Positions 1 to 9,973 of a stretch of DNA of 31,190 nt are shown here, in pieces (positions within the stretch are counted from its first letter, which is position 1; every line of letters starts with the position of its first letter). The stretch is from Haplomitrium mnioides (taxonomy: Eukaryota; Marchantiophyta; Haplomitriopsida; Calobryales). The stretch lies in assembly GCA_049999725.1 (NCBI GenBank), contig JBNGIS010034130.1, positions 1 to 31,190 on the forward strand, written 5' to 3'. Made by a program: the position numbers and the translations under genes. A model generated the notes under the pieces. The model worked only from the letters and a program-made list of their open reading frames with translations, was not told where the DNA came from and made no database searches.

Positions 1-2712
1 AAATGTTGGTAATTAAAGAACATGAAAATGAGTTGTTGAAACATCAAACTTATCAGCAGTTGTGTTTCTAGGTTGGAATATTCCTAATTTATGAACATCA
101 TAACGAGTTGTTGAAAACCCATGATTATTACCATTGTGTTTCTAAGTTGAAATGTTTGTAGTTCATAAACATGAAAATGAGTTGCTGAAACCTTAAACTT
201 ATTACGAGTTGTGTTTTCAAGTTGAAATGTTGCTAATATTGGAACATGAAAATGAGTTGTTGAAATCCCGTTCTTATAACCATTTTGTTTCTTAACTGAA
301 ATGTTGATAATTTTGGAACATGAAAATGAGTTGTTCAAACATCAAACTTATCGCCAATTGTGTTTCTAGGTTGGAATATTCCAAAATTTTGAACATCACA
401 ATGAGTTGTTGGAAACCCCTGATTACTACCATTGTGTTTCTAAGTTGAAATGTTTGTAATATTGGAGGATGAAAATGAGTTGTTGGAACCCCATACTTAT
501 TACTATTTTCTTTCTTGACTGAAATGTTGGTTGTTAAGAAGCATGAAAATGAGTTGCTGAAACATCAAACTTATCACCAATTGTGTTTCTAGGTTGGAAT
601 ATTCCTAATTTATGAACATCACAATGAGTTGTTGGAAACCCAAGATTATTACCATTGAGTTTCTAAGTTGAAATGTTTGTGGTTGATAAACATGAAAATG
701 AGTTGTTGAACTGTCAAACTTATTACAAGTTGTGTTTCTAAGTTGAAATGCTACTAATGTTGGAACATGAATATGAGTTGTTGGAACCCCATACTTATTA
801 CTATTTTTTTTCTGAACTGAAATGTTGGTAATTGAGAAACATGAAAATGAGTTGTAAGAACATCAAACTTATCACCATTTGTGTTTCTAGGTTGGAATAT
901 TCCTACTTTACGAACATCACAATCAGTTGTTGGAAATCGATGATTACTACCATTGTGTTTCTTTGTTGAAATGTTTGTAGTTCATAAACATGAAAATGAG
1001 TTTTTGAAACCTAAATCTTATTACGAGTTGTGTTTTTAAGTTTAAATGCTACTGATATTGGAACATGAAAATGAATTTTTGGAACCCTACACTTATTACC
1101 ATTTTGTTATTTAACTAAAATGTTGGTAATTAAGAAACATGAAAATGAGTTGTTGAAACATCAAACTCATCACCAATTGTGTTTCTAGGTTGGAATGTCC
1201 CTAATTTATGAACATCACAATGAGTTGTTGGAAACCCATGAGTATTACCATTGTGTTTCGAAGTTGAAATGTTTCTAGTTCATAAACATGAAAATGAGTT
1301 GCTAAAACCTCAAACTTGTTAGGAGTTGTGTTTTAAACTTGAAATGTTGCTAATATTGGAACATGAAAATGAGTTGTTGGAATCCCATACTTATAACCAT
1401 TTTGTTTCTTAACTGAAATGTTGGTTATTAAAGAACCTGAAAATGAGTTGTTCAAATATCAAACTTATAACCAATTGTGTTTTTAGGTTGGAATATTCTT
1501 AATTTACAAACATCACAATGAGTTGTTGGAAACCCATGATTATTACCACTGTGTTCCCAAGTTGAAATGGTTGTAGTTCATAAACATGAAAACGAGTTGC
1601 TGAAACTTCAAACTTATTACGAGCTGTGTTTATAGGTTGAAATGTTGCTTGTATTGGATCATGAAGACGAGTTGTTGGAACCCCATACCTATTGCTATTT
1701 CAAATCTTAGATGAAATGTTGGTAATTAAGTAACATGAAAATGAGTTGTTGAAACGTCAAACTTATCACCAATTGTGTTTCTTAGTTGGAATATTCCTAA
1801 TTTACGAACATCACAATGAGGTGTTGGAAACCCATGATTATTACCATTGTGTTTCTAAGTTGAAATGTTTGTAGTTCATAACATGAAAATGACTTGCTGA
1901 AACCTCAAACTTATTACAAGTTGTGTTTTTTTGTTGAAATGCTGCTAATATTGGAACAAGAAAATGAGCTCTTGGAACCCTATACTTGTTACCATTTTGT
2001 TTCTTAACTGAAATGTTGGTAATTAAGGAACATGAAAATGAGTTGTTGAAACATCAAACTTATCACCAATTGTGTTTCTAGGTTGGAATATTCCTAATTT
2101 ACGAACATCACAATGAGTTCTTGGAAACCCATAATTATTACCATTGTGTTTCTAAGTTGAAATGTTTGTAGTTCATAAACATGAAAATGAGTTGCTGAAA
2201 CCTTGAACTTACTATGAGTTGTGTTTTAAAGTTGAAATGTTGTGAATATTGGAACATGAGAATGAGTTGTTGGAATCCCATACTTAAAACCATTTTGTTT
2301 CTTAACTGAAATGTTGGTAATTAAAGAGCATGAAAATAAATTGTTCAAACATCAAACTTATCACCAATTGTGTTTCTAGGTTGGAATGTTATTAATTTAC
2401 TACCATCACAATGAGTTGTTGGAAACCCATTATTACTACCATTGTGTTTTGAGTTGAAATGTTTGTAGTTCATAAACATAAAAAAGAGTTGCTGAAAACC
2501 TCAAACTTATTACGAGTTCTATTTCTAAGTTGAAATGTTGCTAATATTGGAGCACGAAAAAAAGTTGTTGGAACCTCATACTTACTACTATTTTGTTTCT
2601 TGACTGAAATGTTGGTTATTAAGAAACATGAGAATAAGTTGTTGAAACATCAAACTTATCACCGATTGTGTTTCTAGGTTGGAATATTCCTAATTTACGA
2701 ACATCACAATGA

Positions 2713-2722
2713 NNNNNNNNNN
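2713..2722. other. Assembly gap (10 N) with duplicated flanks
   Basis: Ten N separate two identical 47-base stretches, 2666-2712 and 2723-2769. Successive A subunits lie 355 bp apart across the gap (2607 to 2962). Removing the 10 N and one 47-base copy restores exactly 298 bp. The gap is therefore most likely an unmerged contig overlap, not missing sequence. Confidence 0.93.
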
Positions 2723-3930
2723 TTGTGTTTCTAGGTTGGAATATTCCTAATTTACGAACATCACAATGAGTTGTTGGAAACCCATGATTATTACCATTGT
2801 GCTTCTAAGTTGGAATGCTTGTAGTTTATAAACATGAAAATGAGTTGCTGAAACCTCAAACTTATTACGAGTTGTGGTTTTAACTTGAAATGCTACTAAT
2901 ATTGGAACATGAAGATGAGTTGTTGGAACCCCATACTTACTACTATTTTGGTTCTAAACTGAAATGTTGGTAATTAAGGAACATGAAAATGAGTTGTTGA
3001 AATATCAAACTTATCACAAATTGTGTTTCTAGGATGGAATAATCCTATTTTTTGAACTTCACAATGAGTTGTTGGAAACCCATGAATATTTCCATTGTGT
3101 TTCTAAGTTGAAATTGTTGTAGTTCATAAATATGAAAATGAGTTCTCGAAACCTCAAACTTATTACGAGTTGTGTTTTTAGATTGAAATGTTACTAACAT
3201 TGAAACATGAAGACGAGTTATTGGAACCCCATACATATTGTTATTTTGTTTCTTGACTTAAATGTTGGTAATTAATGAAAATGAGTTGCTATAAAATCAA
3301 ACTTATCACCAATTGTGTTTTTAGAATGGAAAGTTCCTAGTTTACGAACATCACAATGAGTTGTTGGAAATGTATGATTATTACCATTGTGTTTTTAAGT
3401 TGAAATGTTTGTAGTTTTATGAACATGAAAGTAAATGTTTAAACCTCAAACTTAATACGAGTTGTGTTTTTAAGTTGAAATGTTACTAATATTGGAACAT
3501 GAAGATGAGTTGTTGGAACCCCATGCTTATTACTATTTTGTTTCTTAAGTGAAATGTTGGTAATTACGGAACATGAAAAAAAGTTGTTGAAACATCAAAC
3601 TTACTACCAATTATGTTTCTAAGTTGGAATATTCCTATTTTATGAACATTACAATGAGTTGTTGAAAACCCCTGATTATTACCATTGTGTTTCGAAGTTG
3701 AAATGTTTGTACTTCATAAATGTGAAAATGACTTGCTTAAACCTCAAACTTATTACGAGTTGCGTTTTTAAGTTGAAATGTTACTAATATTGGAACATGA
3801 AAATGAGTTGCTTGAACCCCATACCTATTACTATTTTGTTTCTTAATTGAAATGTTGGTAAGAAAGTAATGAGAAAATGAGTTGTTGAAACATCAAACTT
3901 ATCACCAATTGTGTTTCTAGATTGGAATAT

Positions 3931-3955
3931 TAGTAATAAATATATTTATTTACTA
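3931..3955. repeat. AT-rich near-palindrome inserted in a satellite B subunit
   Basis: The B subunit here reads GAATAT, then about 23 bases built on TAATAAATATATTTATT, then TAATTTACG. Other B copies have three bases (TCC) at this point. The extra segment is almost a perfect inverted repeat with one unpaired base. It is a private insertion in this unit. Confidence 0.75.
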
Positions 3956-4204
3956 ATTTACGAGCATCACGATGAGTTGTGGGAAAGCCATGATTATTAC
4001 CATTGTGTTTCTAAGTTGAAAGGTTTGTAGTTTGGAAACATGAAAATGAGTTGCTGAAACCTCAAACGTTTTACGACTTGTGTTTTTAAGGTTAAATGCT
4101 ACTAATATTGGAACATGAAAATGAGTTGTTGGAACCCAATGATTATTACTACTTTATTTCTTTCTGAAATGTTGGTAATTTAGAAACATGAAAATGAGTT
4201 GTTG

Positions 4205-4209
4205 AAACG
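4205..4209. repeat. Target-site duplication AAACG, left copy
   Basis: AAACG directly precedes the TGTTAG start of the element and recurs at 17631-17635 directly after its CCGACA end. Joining the flanks through one copy gives GAAACGTCAAAC. This matches the satellite A consensus GAAACATCAAAC apart from one base, so it records a clean integrase-mediated insertion. Confidence 0.95.
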
Positions 4210-4231
4210 TGTTAGCCCCCTAGTCAGAGCC

Positions 4232-4255
4232 TTAACTCTTTTCCGACAGAGTTAA
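4232..4255. repeat. Stem-loop near the outer end of the 3' LTR
   Basis: TTAACTCT (4232-4239) and AGAGTTAA (4248-4255) form perfect 8-base arms around an 8-base loop, about 20 bases inside the LTR terminus. In element orientation this sits close to the LTR 3' end. It is followed by ACCCCACTTAAGGGCTGAC, a relative of the hairpin module found deeper in the LTR. Function is unknown. Confidence 0.6.
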
Positions 4256-5882
4256 CCCCACTTAAGGGCTGACTTAGTGTTTCGGGACGTTTTATGAGAG
4301 GGGCTTTGCACCGAATGGACCCAAACTTCTACTTACCAACGCATGAGTGCCTGCAGAACACTCAACACACCCAAGCACACCACCCTAGCACACACGCCTT
4401 CTTTCAAAGTCCGCAGATGTTGGTCACTCCCCTTCTTTAGGCCTTAACCTCGAAAGGTGCCACTTGGAAGACAGGGATAGATAGAACAGAGCATCTTACT
4501 CTTGACTGCGAGGGCCTTTTGGTGGTTCCTCTCTTGAGAGCCTCAATGGGTTCTCCCAGTCCTGGCCACTAGCCAACATTTGCATTAGCAGCCCACTTGC
4601 TCATGCACATTCATTTCTCAAGGCATATACTGGTAGGCGGTTATACTGCTGAGTCAATTCCAAACTATACTTCAAGAGCCCAGAACTGGATCCAATCACC
4701 AAGTTTACAAACGGGAAACAAGTCCCAGCATCCAATTATCACAATATACTGTTGTAAGTCCTGACTTCCCCTTCCAGGGTGTCCTCAGGATTTGACAAAT
4801 GGAATGCAGGTACTCTAATTACTAAGAACTCCACAGAACTACAAACAGAACACAAATCTAACTAGACACATGCACCTATACACATTTCCACATACACCAT
4901 GCCCCGCCAATATTGTAGGCATGTCCACCTCTCAAGAGCCAATCTTTCCTCCAAAAATCCCTTCAACTCCCCTTAGCAACTCCAGTATTCCTCTGACTCT
5001 TCACCCACGCACTCAGATCCAAATAGTTTTTCAACTTCCCTCGCGAGAAGCCTTGAATTTACTTCCTCAGGCTCGAAAGAGGATTTCTTTAACTTCCATC
5101 TTTGGAAGACAGTTCTCTCGACTGCTGGCCACCCACTCCACCTTGAGCTTCGAAGGGATCTTCTCTGCAGTGCGCAGGCACTAACACAACCACTCCTCTC
5201 TTGACTCCACAAGATTTTAACACCAACAACCCTCTATGAATGCTGTTGGGACTGATCTCCTACACAAATCAAACCTGAGACGACACTAGGACCCCCCCTT
5301 GGCTGCCCCTCACGAAATACAAACCGAAAGAATCCTCTTCTACTTTGAGTGTTGGTCCACCTCCAAATGTTGGTCCGCCTTCAAATGTGAGTACACCTGA
5401 GTAGACTGAGCCTCTAGAGCCTCCTACTCAGCGATTCCCAGCACCTCCTCAGTCCACCTCCACCTTGTGATGGCCTTCCTTCACGAGTCCACCCACTTCA
5501 CCCAAGGTCTCACCAGAACTCTCTCCTTCGTATCCCGCTGCTTTCTCTACACCCAAGAAATAGTACTCATAGCTTCAGCTCGAGCGAGTCTATCTCCGCG
5601 CTCATTTCCCCTCCAGCCTCCACGATTCATCCCCGCACTTATCCCACGGTTGAGAGGTGTATCCCGAATTTTTACATGGCTTGTAGGTGGATTTTCTACC
5701 AGATTCAGAATTTTAAAATGACACCAACAGCTGCGCCTTGTTGTTTTCTTTCCAACAAGACTGATTTCACGCGAAACCGACACATGTAGCTCTCGCAATC
5801 CACATTTGAATCGGCATACCTTTTTTGCTTTTGTTTTTTCCTCGTTTTAGCTTGACAACCCATGAGATCCTTCGGATGCCAG

Positions 5883-6130
5883 GTAGCTGATAGGTGGCAC
5901 GTCGGAGGAGCTCGTTGGATTCCTCGGATACGGAAACCAGTGAGATTCCACATACATTGGGCAGCTGACATGTGGCGCGTCGGGGTTGCTCGTTGGATTT
6001 GCAAGTCTCAAGATTCTCGAAGGGTCTCTGATATTCTCGTAGATTCCAAAAACCCGCAGAGGTCCCACGTCATCCGCAAAGCTCAAGATTCCCGAGGAAT
6101 CTCTAATACTCCCGCAGATTCCCAGAGGCC
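5883..6130. repeat. Diverged tandem duplications of about 75-78 bp in the 3' LTR
   Basis: A segment starting GTAGCTGATAGGTGGCACGT at 5883 recurs at 5961 as GCAGCTGACATGTGGCGCGT, a 78-base step. A second segment starting CTCAAGATTCTCGAAGGGTC at 6007 recurs at 6082 as CTCAAGATTCCCGAGGAATC, a 75-base step. Equivalent pairs occur in the right LTR between about 15490 and 15740. Confidence 0.7.
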
Positions 6131-6396
6131 CGCATGAGCACCACATTTCCAAAAATTCCTTGGAACCTAGCCGTCGCTTCTCGTAACCCCGCCGTCGCTT
6201 CACGGAACCCTACAGTCGCCCTTCGGAACCCCACCGTTGCTCTTTGGAAGGCTGTCGTCGCTCTTCAGAATCTCGCTACGTCATCCGTAGCCACGCCGCC
6301 CGACGCCGCCCCGCAAAGGGGTCGACAGACCGACATAGTTGACTGGATTTCGCGGTTGACCTGCGCTGACTCCTCTTCCGCGAATGCCACGTCATC
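6065..6396 (-). promoter_or_regulatory. Cluster of ACGT-core (bZIP-type) motifs in the 3' LTR
   Basis: CCACGTCATC occurs at 6065-6074 and 6387-6396, with the variant CTACGTCATC at 6276-6285. A further copy lies outside the cluster at 7168-7177. On the element strand this reads GATGACGTGG, which contains the TGACGTGG core recognised by plant bZIP factors. All four positions are also present in the right LTR. Binding is inferred, not shown. Confidence 0.4.
6167..6271. repeat. 21-bp tandem repeat, five copies (3' LTR)
   Basis: Five units of exactly 21 bases resemble CCGTCGCTTCTCGTAACCC. On the plus strand they would read as heptapeptides such as AVASRNP. I do not take the reading frame as coding, because it lies antisense to the element in its LTR and has no known domain. 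The same five units occur at 15773-15877. Confidence 0.8.
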
Positions 6397-6418
6397 CACA
6401 AAATAGTCCCTCGCTGAG

Positions 6419-6515
6419 TAAGAACATTACTTGTTATCGCCTCTTCGGCACCCGCTCGCAAATAAGAACTGAAGCTCCCTTCGCTTAACTTACCGTCCGC
6501 TTGATATAAAAACTA
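6419..6515. repeat. TAAGAAC cassette repeats (3' LTR)
   Basis: TAAGAAC occurs at 6419 and 6463, and a variant TAAAAAC at 6507. The 44-base spacing is regular, and GAAGCTCCCTTC follows the second copy. One further copy (GATAAGAACGATG) lies at about 6852. The same cassette recurs in the solo LTR. Confidence 0.65.
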
Positions 6516-6618
6516 TAGCGCACTCCTTTCCAAATTTTCAGCGTTGCCCTGTCGAACTTTCATCCTCGTTATTTCTGGTATTGCGATGTGTCACCCTTTC
6601 GGTTGCTAGCTTCTTCTT

Positions 6619-6858
6619 GCCGGATCATAGCTCCATCAGCTTTTCAGGATTTCCTAATCTTCCTCTGGCCAGATTGTTGATGAATTACCTTTTCGCTATC
6701 TTGATCTTCCCTTGGCCGGAACTTCGTTTGATCACCCTTTCGGTCCTCTTAGTCTTGTTCTGGCCGGATCGTCGCACGATCACCTTTTCGGCACCTCCCA
6801 CTCTTCTTCTGGTCAGACCTTCGTTATATTGCCGATTCGCAATCCCCTCGTGATAAGA
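6619..6858. repeat. 48-bp tandem repeat in the 3' LTR
   Basis: Units start at 6619, 6667, 6714, 6762 and 6811, so spacing is 47-49 bases. Each opens with a form of GGCCGGATCGT, continues with GATCACCTTTTCGG, and ends in a T/C-rich stretch such as CTCTTAGTCTTGTTCT. A detached copy lies near 6957. The right LTR carries the same array at 16225-16465. Confidence 0.8.
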
Positions 6859-7033
6859 ACGATGCGCGCCGCAGATTCCCGTCGAACTTTCAGACCTTAC
6901 CAATGCCGGAACTGCGATAGGTTGCCTTTTCAGCTGTTGATCCCTTGCTTCTTCTGTTGACCGGATCATTGATAGATCACCTTTTCATCGTTGTCCCCGC
7001 TTGTGCATCCAACGGATCCCTATTAGCTGAGCT

Positions 7034-7158
7034 CCCCACATCATAAGATTGATCGGAACCCTTTTAAGTGGGGAACCCACATAGGGAGGCTGATCGGATC
7101 CCCCTTAACTGGGGCACCCCACATAAGAAGGCTAGATCACGTCGAACCTTCGGACCCT
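7034..7158. repeat. 42-bp module with hairpin potential (3' LTR)
   Basis: Three units start at 7034, 7075 and 7117. Their pattern is CCCCACATAGGAAGGCTGAT followed by CGGAACCC and TTTTAAGTGGGG. The AAGTGGGG end of one unit can pair with the CCCCACAT start of the next. The right LTR has the same units at 16639-16763, and a better preserved hairpin version is in the solo LTR. Confidence 0.75.
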
Positions 7159-7835
7159 TGGGAGCCGCCACGTCATCTGTTAGCTCCGTGAAGCACGCAG
7201 GGAGCGCCACATTTCCGCAGCGCTCCACGGACTTCTTGACCTTCCTTCCTTCGGGTCGATTCTTCGCATTGATCCACCTCCTTTGGTCCGATTGTAGCCG
7301 TTGGCTTTCGATTCTAGGGCACTTCCTTCCCTTCTTGCTTGGGCGACCCATCGCAGGACTTCATCCTCCGAATTCATCCCGCTGCTTTCTCTCTACCTGG
7401 CTTCACCCGCTGCCTACTCCTTGTACGTCATTCATTCCGTTGGGCAAGTCCTCGCAGTGTTGCTACATCCGACTCGCTCGTGTGATGGCCCTCTGCACGT
7501 ATCCTGACTGTCCTCCCCCTCGACTTCTTCTCCCGTAATCCTTCTCATGACTCCTCCCCCCTGATTCCTCTTCGATGTTGCTGGCTCCTTCCTCCCTCAA
7601 TTCCTCCACGATTTATCCCCTTCGATTTCTGCCCTCCTCTCCTCGAATCCCTCTGCCGCTCCATTCTTTTGATCTCCCTCTCACCTCTCCTTGATTTCCT
7701 CTTGATCACCTTTGTCAGCCCTGCCTCAGTCACGATTTGTTGGGAGTTCCTTTGATCCTTCTGTTAGCCCTCTTACCTGTCTTCTCTGGATCCCACAGGG
7801 CTTCCCCTCGGATTATAGGATCATTGACACTCACT

Positions 7836-7888
7836 GGGGAAAACAGAAAGGAAAGGAAGAGAAGGGAAAGGAAGGAAAGGAAAAAGGT
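7836..7888 (+). other. Purine-only style tract beside a long pyrimidine-rich stretch (3' LTR)
   Basis: The plus strand is almost wholly G/A here, built from GGAAAGGAAG units. It follows about 200 bases (7510-7720) that are strongly C/T-rich on the same strand. The right LTR has the tract at 17441-17493. The bias could favour unusual DNA structure or reflect a second polypurine-like site. It is not at the LTR border, so it is not the main polypurine tract. Confidence 0.5.
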
Positions 7889-8028
7889 GCAGGATTGGCA
7901 TAACAACTATAAACAATAAAATACAAAGGGATACATTTAACTGACGCAAACTTGAAAGAATGTACAAGGCTAGAAGCTCAATAATCACAAAAAAAAAGAA
8001 AAACCACAAACACACCCGGCCGATATAA

Positions 8029-8040
8029 CTCCCCTTTTAA
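8029..8040 (-). promoter_or_regulatory. Polypurine tract (plus-strand primer site)
   Basis: On the element strand this reads TTAAAAGGGGAG, three bases from the inner edge of the 3' LTR. This is the expected place and composition for the RNase H-resistant primer of plus-strand DNA synthesis. Confidence 0.8.
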
Positions 8041-8267
8041 TTGTGTAGCGACCTTGCAAACACCCTTCCTCCTCCTGACTTCCTTGGGTTCCTCCGTGGC
8101 CGCCGCTTTGATCTTCCATGCTAGGTACCCCTGTCAACCTGGTCACCGCACTATGCACCACTCACACAACACACTGACACGAACGAACACAACTCACGAC
8201 GCAACGCTAACCAACCAAATGTACAAGAAATCCCCCACGCCTACTGTACACGACAGCGCCCTCCACC
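8041..8267 (-). other. Untranslated stretch between pol and the polypurine tract
   Basis: About 230 bases separate the pol stop codon (8268-8270) from the polypurine tract. I see no open frame continuing pol, no chromodomain and no extra ORF on the element strand. Confidence 0.6.
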
Positions 8268-9610
8268 TTAATCCTCCTGATGGTAGTACCGCTTGAGCCG
8301 GTTGCAGTGGACCCGGTTGGGAAGGTGTGCCCCTGTCACCATGCTCAACTCTACTGACCCATTGTCGTGAAGCACTCTCACCAGGTAGGGCCCCATCCAC
8401 CGGGTATGCAGCTTCCTGGGAAAGTGCATAAACCTACTGTCATAAAGCAGCACTAGATCCCCTCTTGTGAAGTTGACTGGTCTCAGATTCCTGTCATGCT
8501 GCTTCTTAGTTAGCTGTTGTTGATGTTCCAACCTCTCGTGTGCGCCTGCACGGATCTCCTCTAAGGCCTCCAACTGGTGCACCCTTTCTGTTCGGCTCAG
8601 GCCCTCTGCCATCCTCTCCTTCACTGCCACCCGAGGTGTGGGGACTTCAAACTCCACAAGGACCAGCGAGTGCTGTCCGAAGACTAGAAAGTAAGGGCAA
8701 TGGCCCGTGGTGGTCTTGTAGGCCAGATTATAGGCGTGTGTGGCAGTTAGCAACTTCAGGTCCCAGTCCACCTTGTTGGCCGCCACTGTCTTGTTCAAGA
8801 TCTTGCCCATAATCCCGTTGGCCCTCTCTGTCAGCCCATTGGCGCCTTTGGGTGGTAGGCAGTGGTTCTGCGGTGCTTGACCAAGTACTTTCCCATGAGC
8901 TCATCAATGACCCGATTAACAAAATGCGTACCTTGGTCACTCGCCAACTCCAGCGGTGCGCCGAATCGGGTGAAGATCTGCTCATATAGGAACCTGGCCA
9001 CCGTTGGGGCGTCATCTTTCCTGGTCGCCCTTGCCTCCACCCACTTGGTAGCGTAGTCAGTGGAAAGCAAAATGTACCTGTTCCCGCGCCTCATGGATGG
9101 GGTGATGGGCTCGATGAAATCAATTCCCCACTTCTCAAATGGGGCCAGGGGGATGATCGGTACCAGAGGATGGTGGCATGCTGCTTCTGGTTTGCTGGTC
9201 CGCTGACAAGCATCGCACCTCTTCACAAAGAAGTGGACGTCCCTGTGCATGGTGGGCCACTAGTACTTAGCGTCCACGATCTTCCGGATGGTGGTTTCTG
9301 CCGCGAAATAACCGCCGGCCTCTTCCTCGTGCATTGCCTGCATGACCACCGTGGACTGGTCTTTCTCCAGACACCTGCATATCTGCCCGTCCATGCCCTA
9401 CCTATGCAGCATTCCCTTGATCATGAGAAAGGGCCTCATCTTTTTGAGGAACACTGCTGCTTGCTCTGGGTTGTGCTTTGGGGGGATATTCGATGTCAAG
9501 AGGAACTCAATGATATCCCCGTATTCTGTGGGTCTCCCTTCCCGCACATGGAACAAGTCTTCGTCAGGGAAGGTGTCCACCACTCCTTCTGCACTTGGTT
9601 GGCCTTCAAT
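8268..9610 (-). pseudogene. Integrase domain and pol C-terminus
   Basis: After a linker from RNase H, the HHCC zinc-binding region includes GGYFAAETT, WPTMHRDVHFF and CDACQRTSKPEAA. The DDE core has D in KWGIDFIEPI and D in LASDQGTHF, with TDYATKWVEA between. The expected E lies in ANGLTERANG, in another frame from D and D because of a shift at about 8845. Two extra bases there would restore HPKANGLTERANG and the usual 35-residue D-to-E spacing. The C-terminus has HDRNLRPVNFTRGDLVLLYD and RKLHTRWMGPYLVRV, a GPF/Y-type module, and ends at RYYHQED. No chromodomain follows. TAG codons at 9398 and 9260 also interrupt it. Confidence 0.92.
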
Positions 9611-9973
9611 CCTCGAGAAGAAGTCCGCATTTTGGTGTTTCTTTCCTGGTTTGATGCGTACCTCAAAATTAAACTCCTGGAGTAGTAGCATCCACCTCGC
9701 CACTCTCCTTGTCAGGTCTGGCTTGTTGACCATGTATTTGAGGGCGTCATGATCCGTGTGAAACACCACCTTGTAATGCAACAGGTAGTGTCGGAACTTC
9801 TTCAGGGAGTAGATTATCCCCAGGGCCTCACGATCGGTGGGCGAGTAGTTCTTCTCCACCGCTGAGAGGAGTCTGCTGGCAAAGTAGATGGGGTGGTCCC
9901 TGCCCTCCTCATTGAGTTGGCTCAACACTGCCCCCACACAGAAACCCGAAACATCCACCATCACGTGGAACTC
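9611..9973 (-). pseudogene. RNase H domain
   Basis: This follows RT in the same frame. The catalytic acidic set is visible: D in VMVDVSGFCVGAVLSQ, E in DREALGIIYSLKKFRHYL, D in VFHTDHDALKYM and D in HQNADFFSRIEG. The domain degrades the RNA strand of the RNA:DNA hybrid during reverse transcription. This stretch has no stop, so it is among the best preserved parts of pol. Single RNase H with no second (dual) copy is seen. Confidence 0.9.

Larger units (their letters stand above)
1..4209. repeat. Satellite array, block 1 (298-bp unit of four 74-75 bp subunits)
   Basis: This is a tandem array. Starts of subunit A (AAATGTTGGTAATTAAGGAA-like) fall at 1, 299, 522, 820, 1118, 1416, 1714, 2011, 2309 and 2607, so the unit is 297-298 bp with one 223-bp exception. 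Each unit holds four related subunits: A (about 75 bp), B (GAATATTCCTAATTTACGAA, 74), C (AAATGTTTGTAGTTCATAAA, 75) and D (AAATGCTACTAATATTGGAA, 74). All share a core close to ATGAAAATGAGTTGTTG. This implies an ancestral monomer of about 74 bp that became a four-part higher-order repeat. Short minus-strand ORFs in the array are by-products of the repeat and are not genes. The sequence is AT-rich. A centromeric or pericentromeric location is plausible but only inferred. Confidence 0.96.
4210..8025 (-). repeat. 3' LTR (left end), 3,816 bp
   Basis: In element orientation this LTR runs from 8025 down to 4210. Its outer end is TGTTAGCC at the target duplication. Its inner end lies at ...CGGCCGATA beside the polypurine tract. 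The expected terminal CA (TG on the minus strand) has become TA, because the partner LTR ends CCGACA. Bases 4850-8025 match 14431-17630 closely. Bases 4210-4849 have no close match at the right end. A 24-base stretch present in the right LTR near 15220-15244 is absent here near 5640. By eye, differences between the LTRs are mostly C/T and G/A, as expected for methylated repeats. No credible gene lies in it; its ORFs are by-products of repeats. Confidence 0.92.

Noticed and set aside
84-3236. Short ORFs in the satellite (for example 84-338 and 3045-3236 on the minus strand, 17893-18126 on the plus strand)
   Set aside because: They translate the tandem repeat itself, recur wherever the frame happens to stay open, and show no known domain.
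1-4209. CRISPR-like array
   Set aside because: The spacing is regular, but repeats are contiguous 74-75 bp subunits without unique spacers. This is a satellite.
5467-7903. Numerous ORFs of 60-150 residues on both strands of the LTRs
   Set aside because: They overlap one another, are low in complexity (Ser/Pro/Arg-rich), follow the LTR repeats, and are duplicated only because the two LTRs are duplicated.
8041-8400. A chromodomain at the end of pol
   Set aside because: The frame ends at RYYHQED (8268), and no further homologous frame lies before the polypurine tract.
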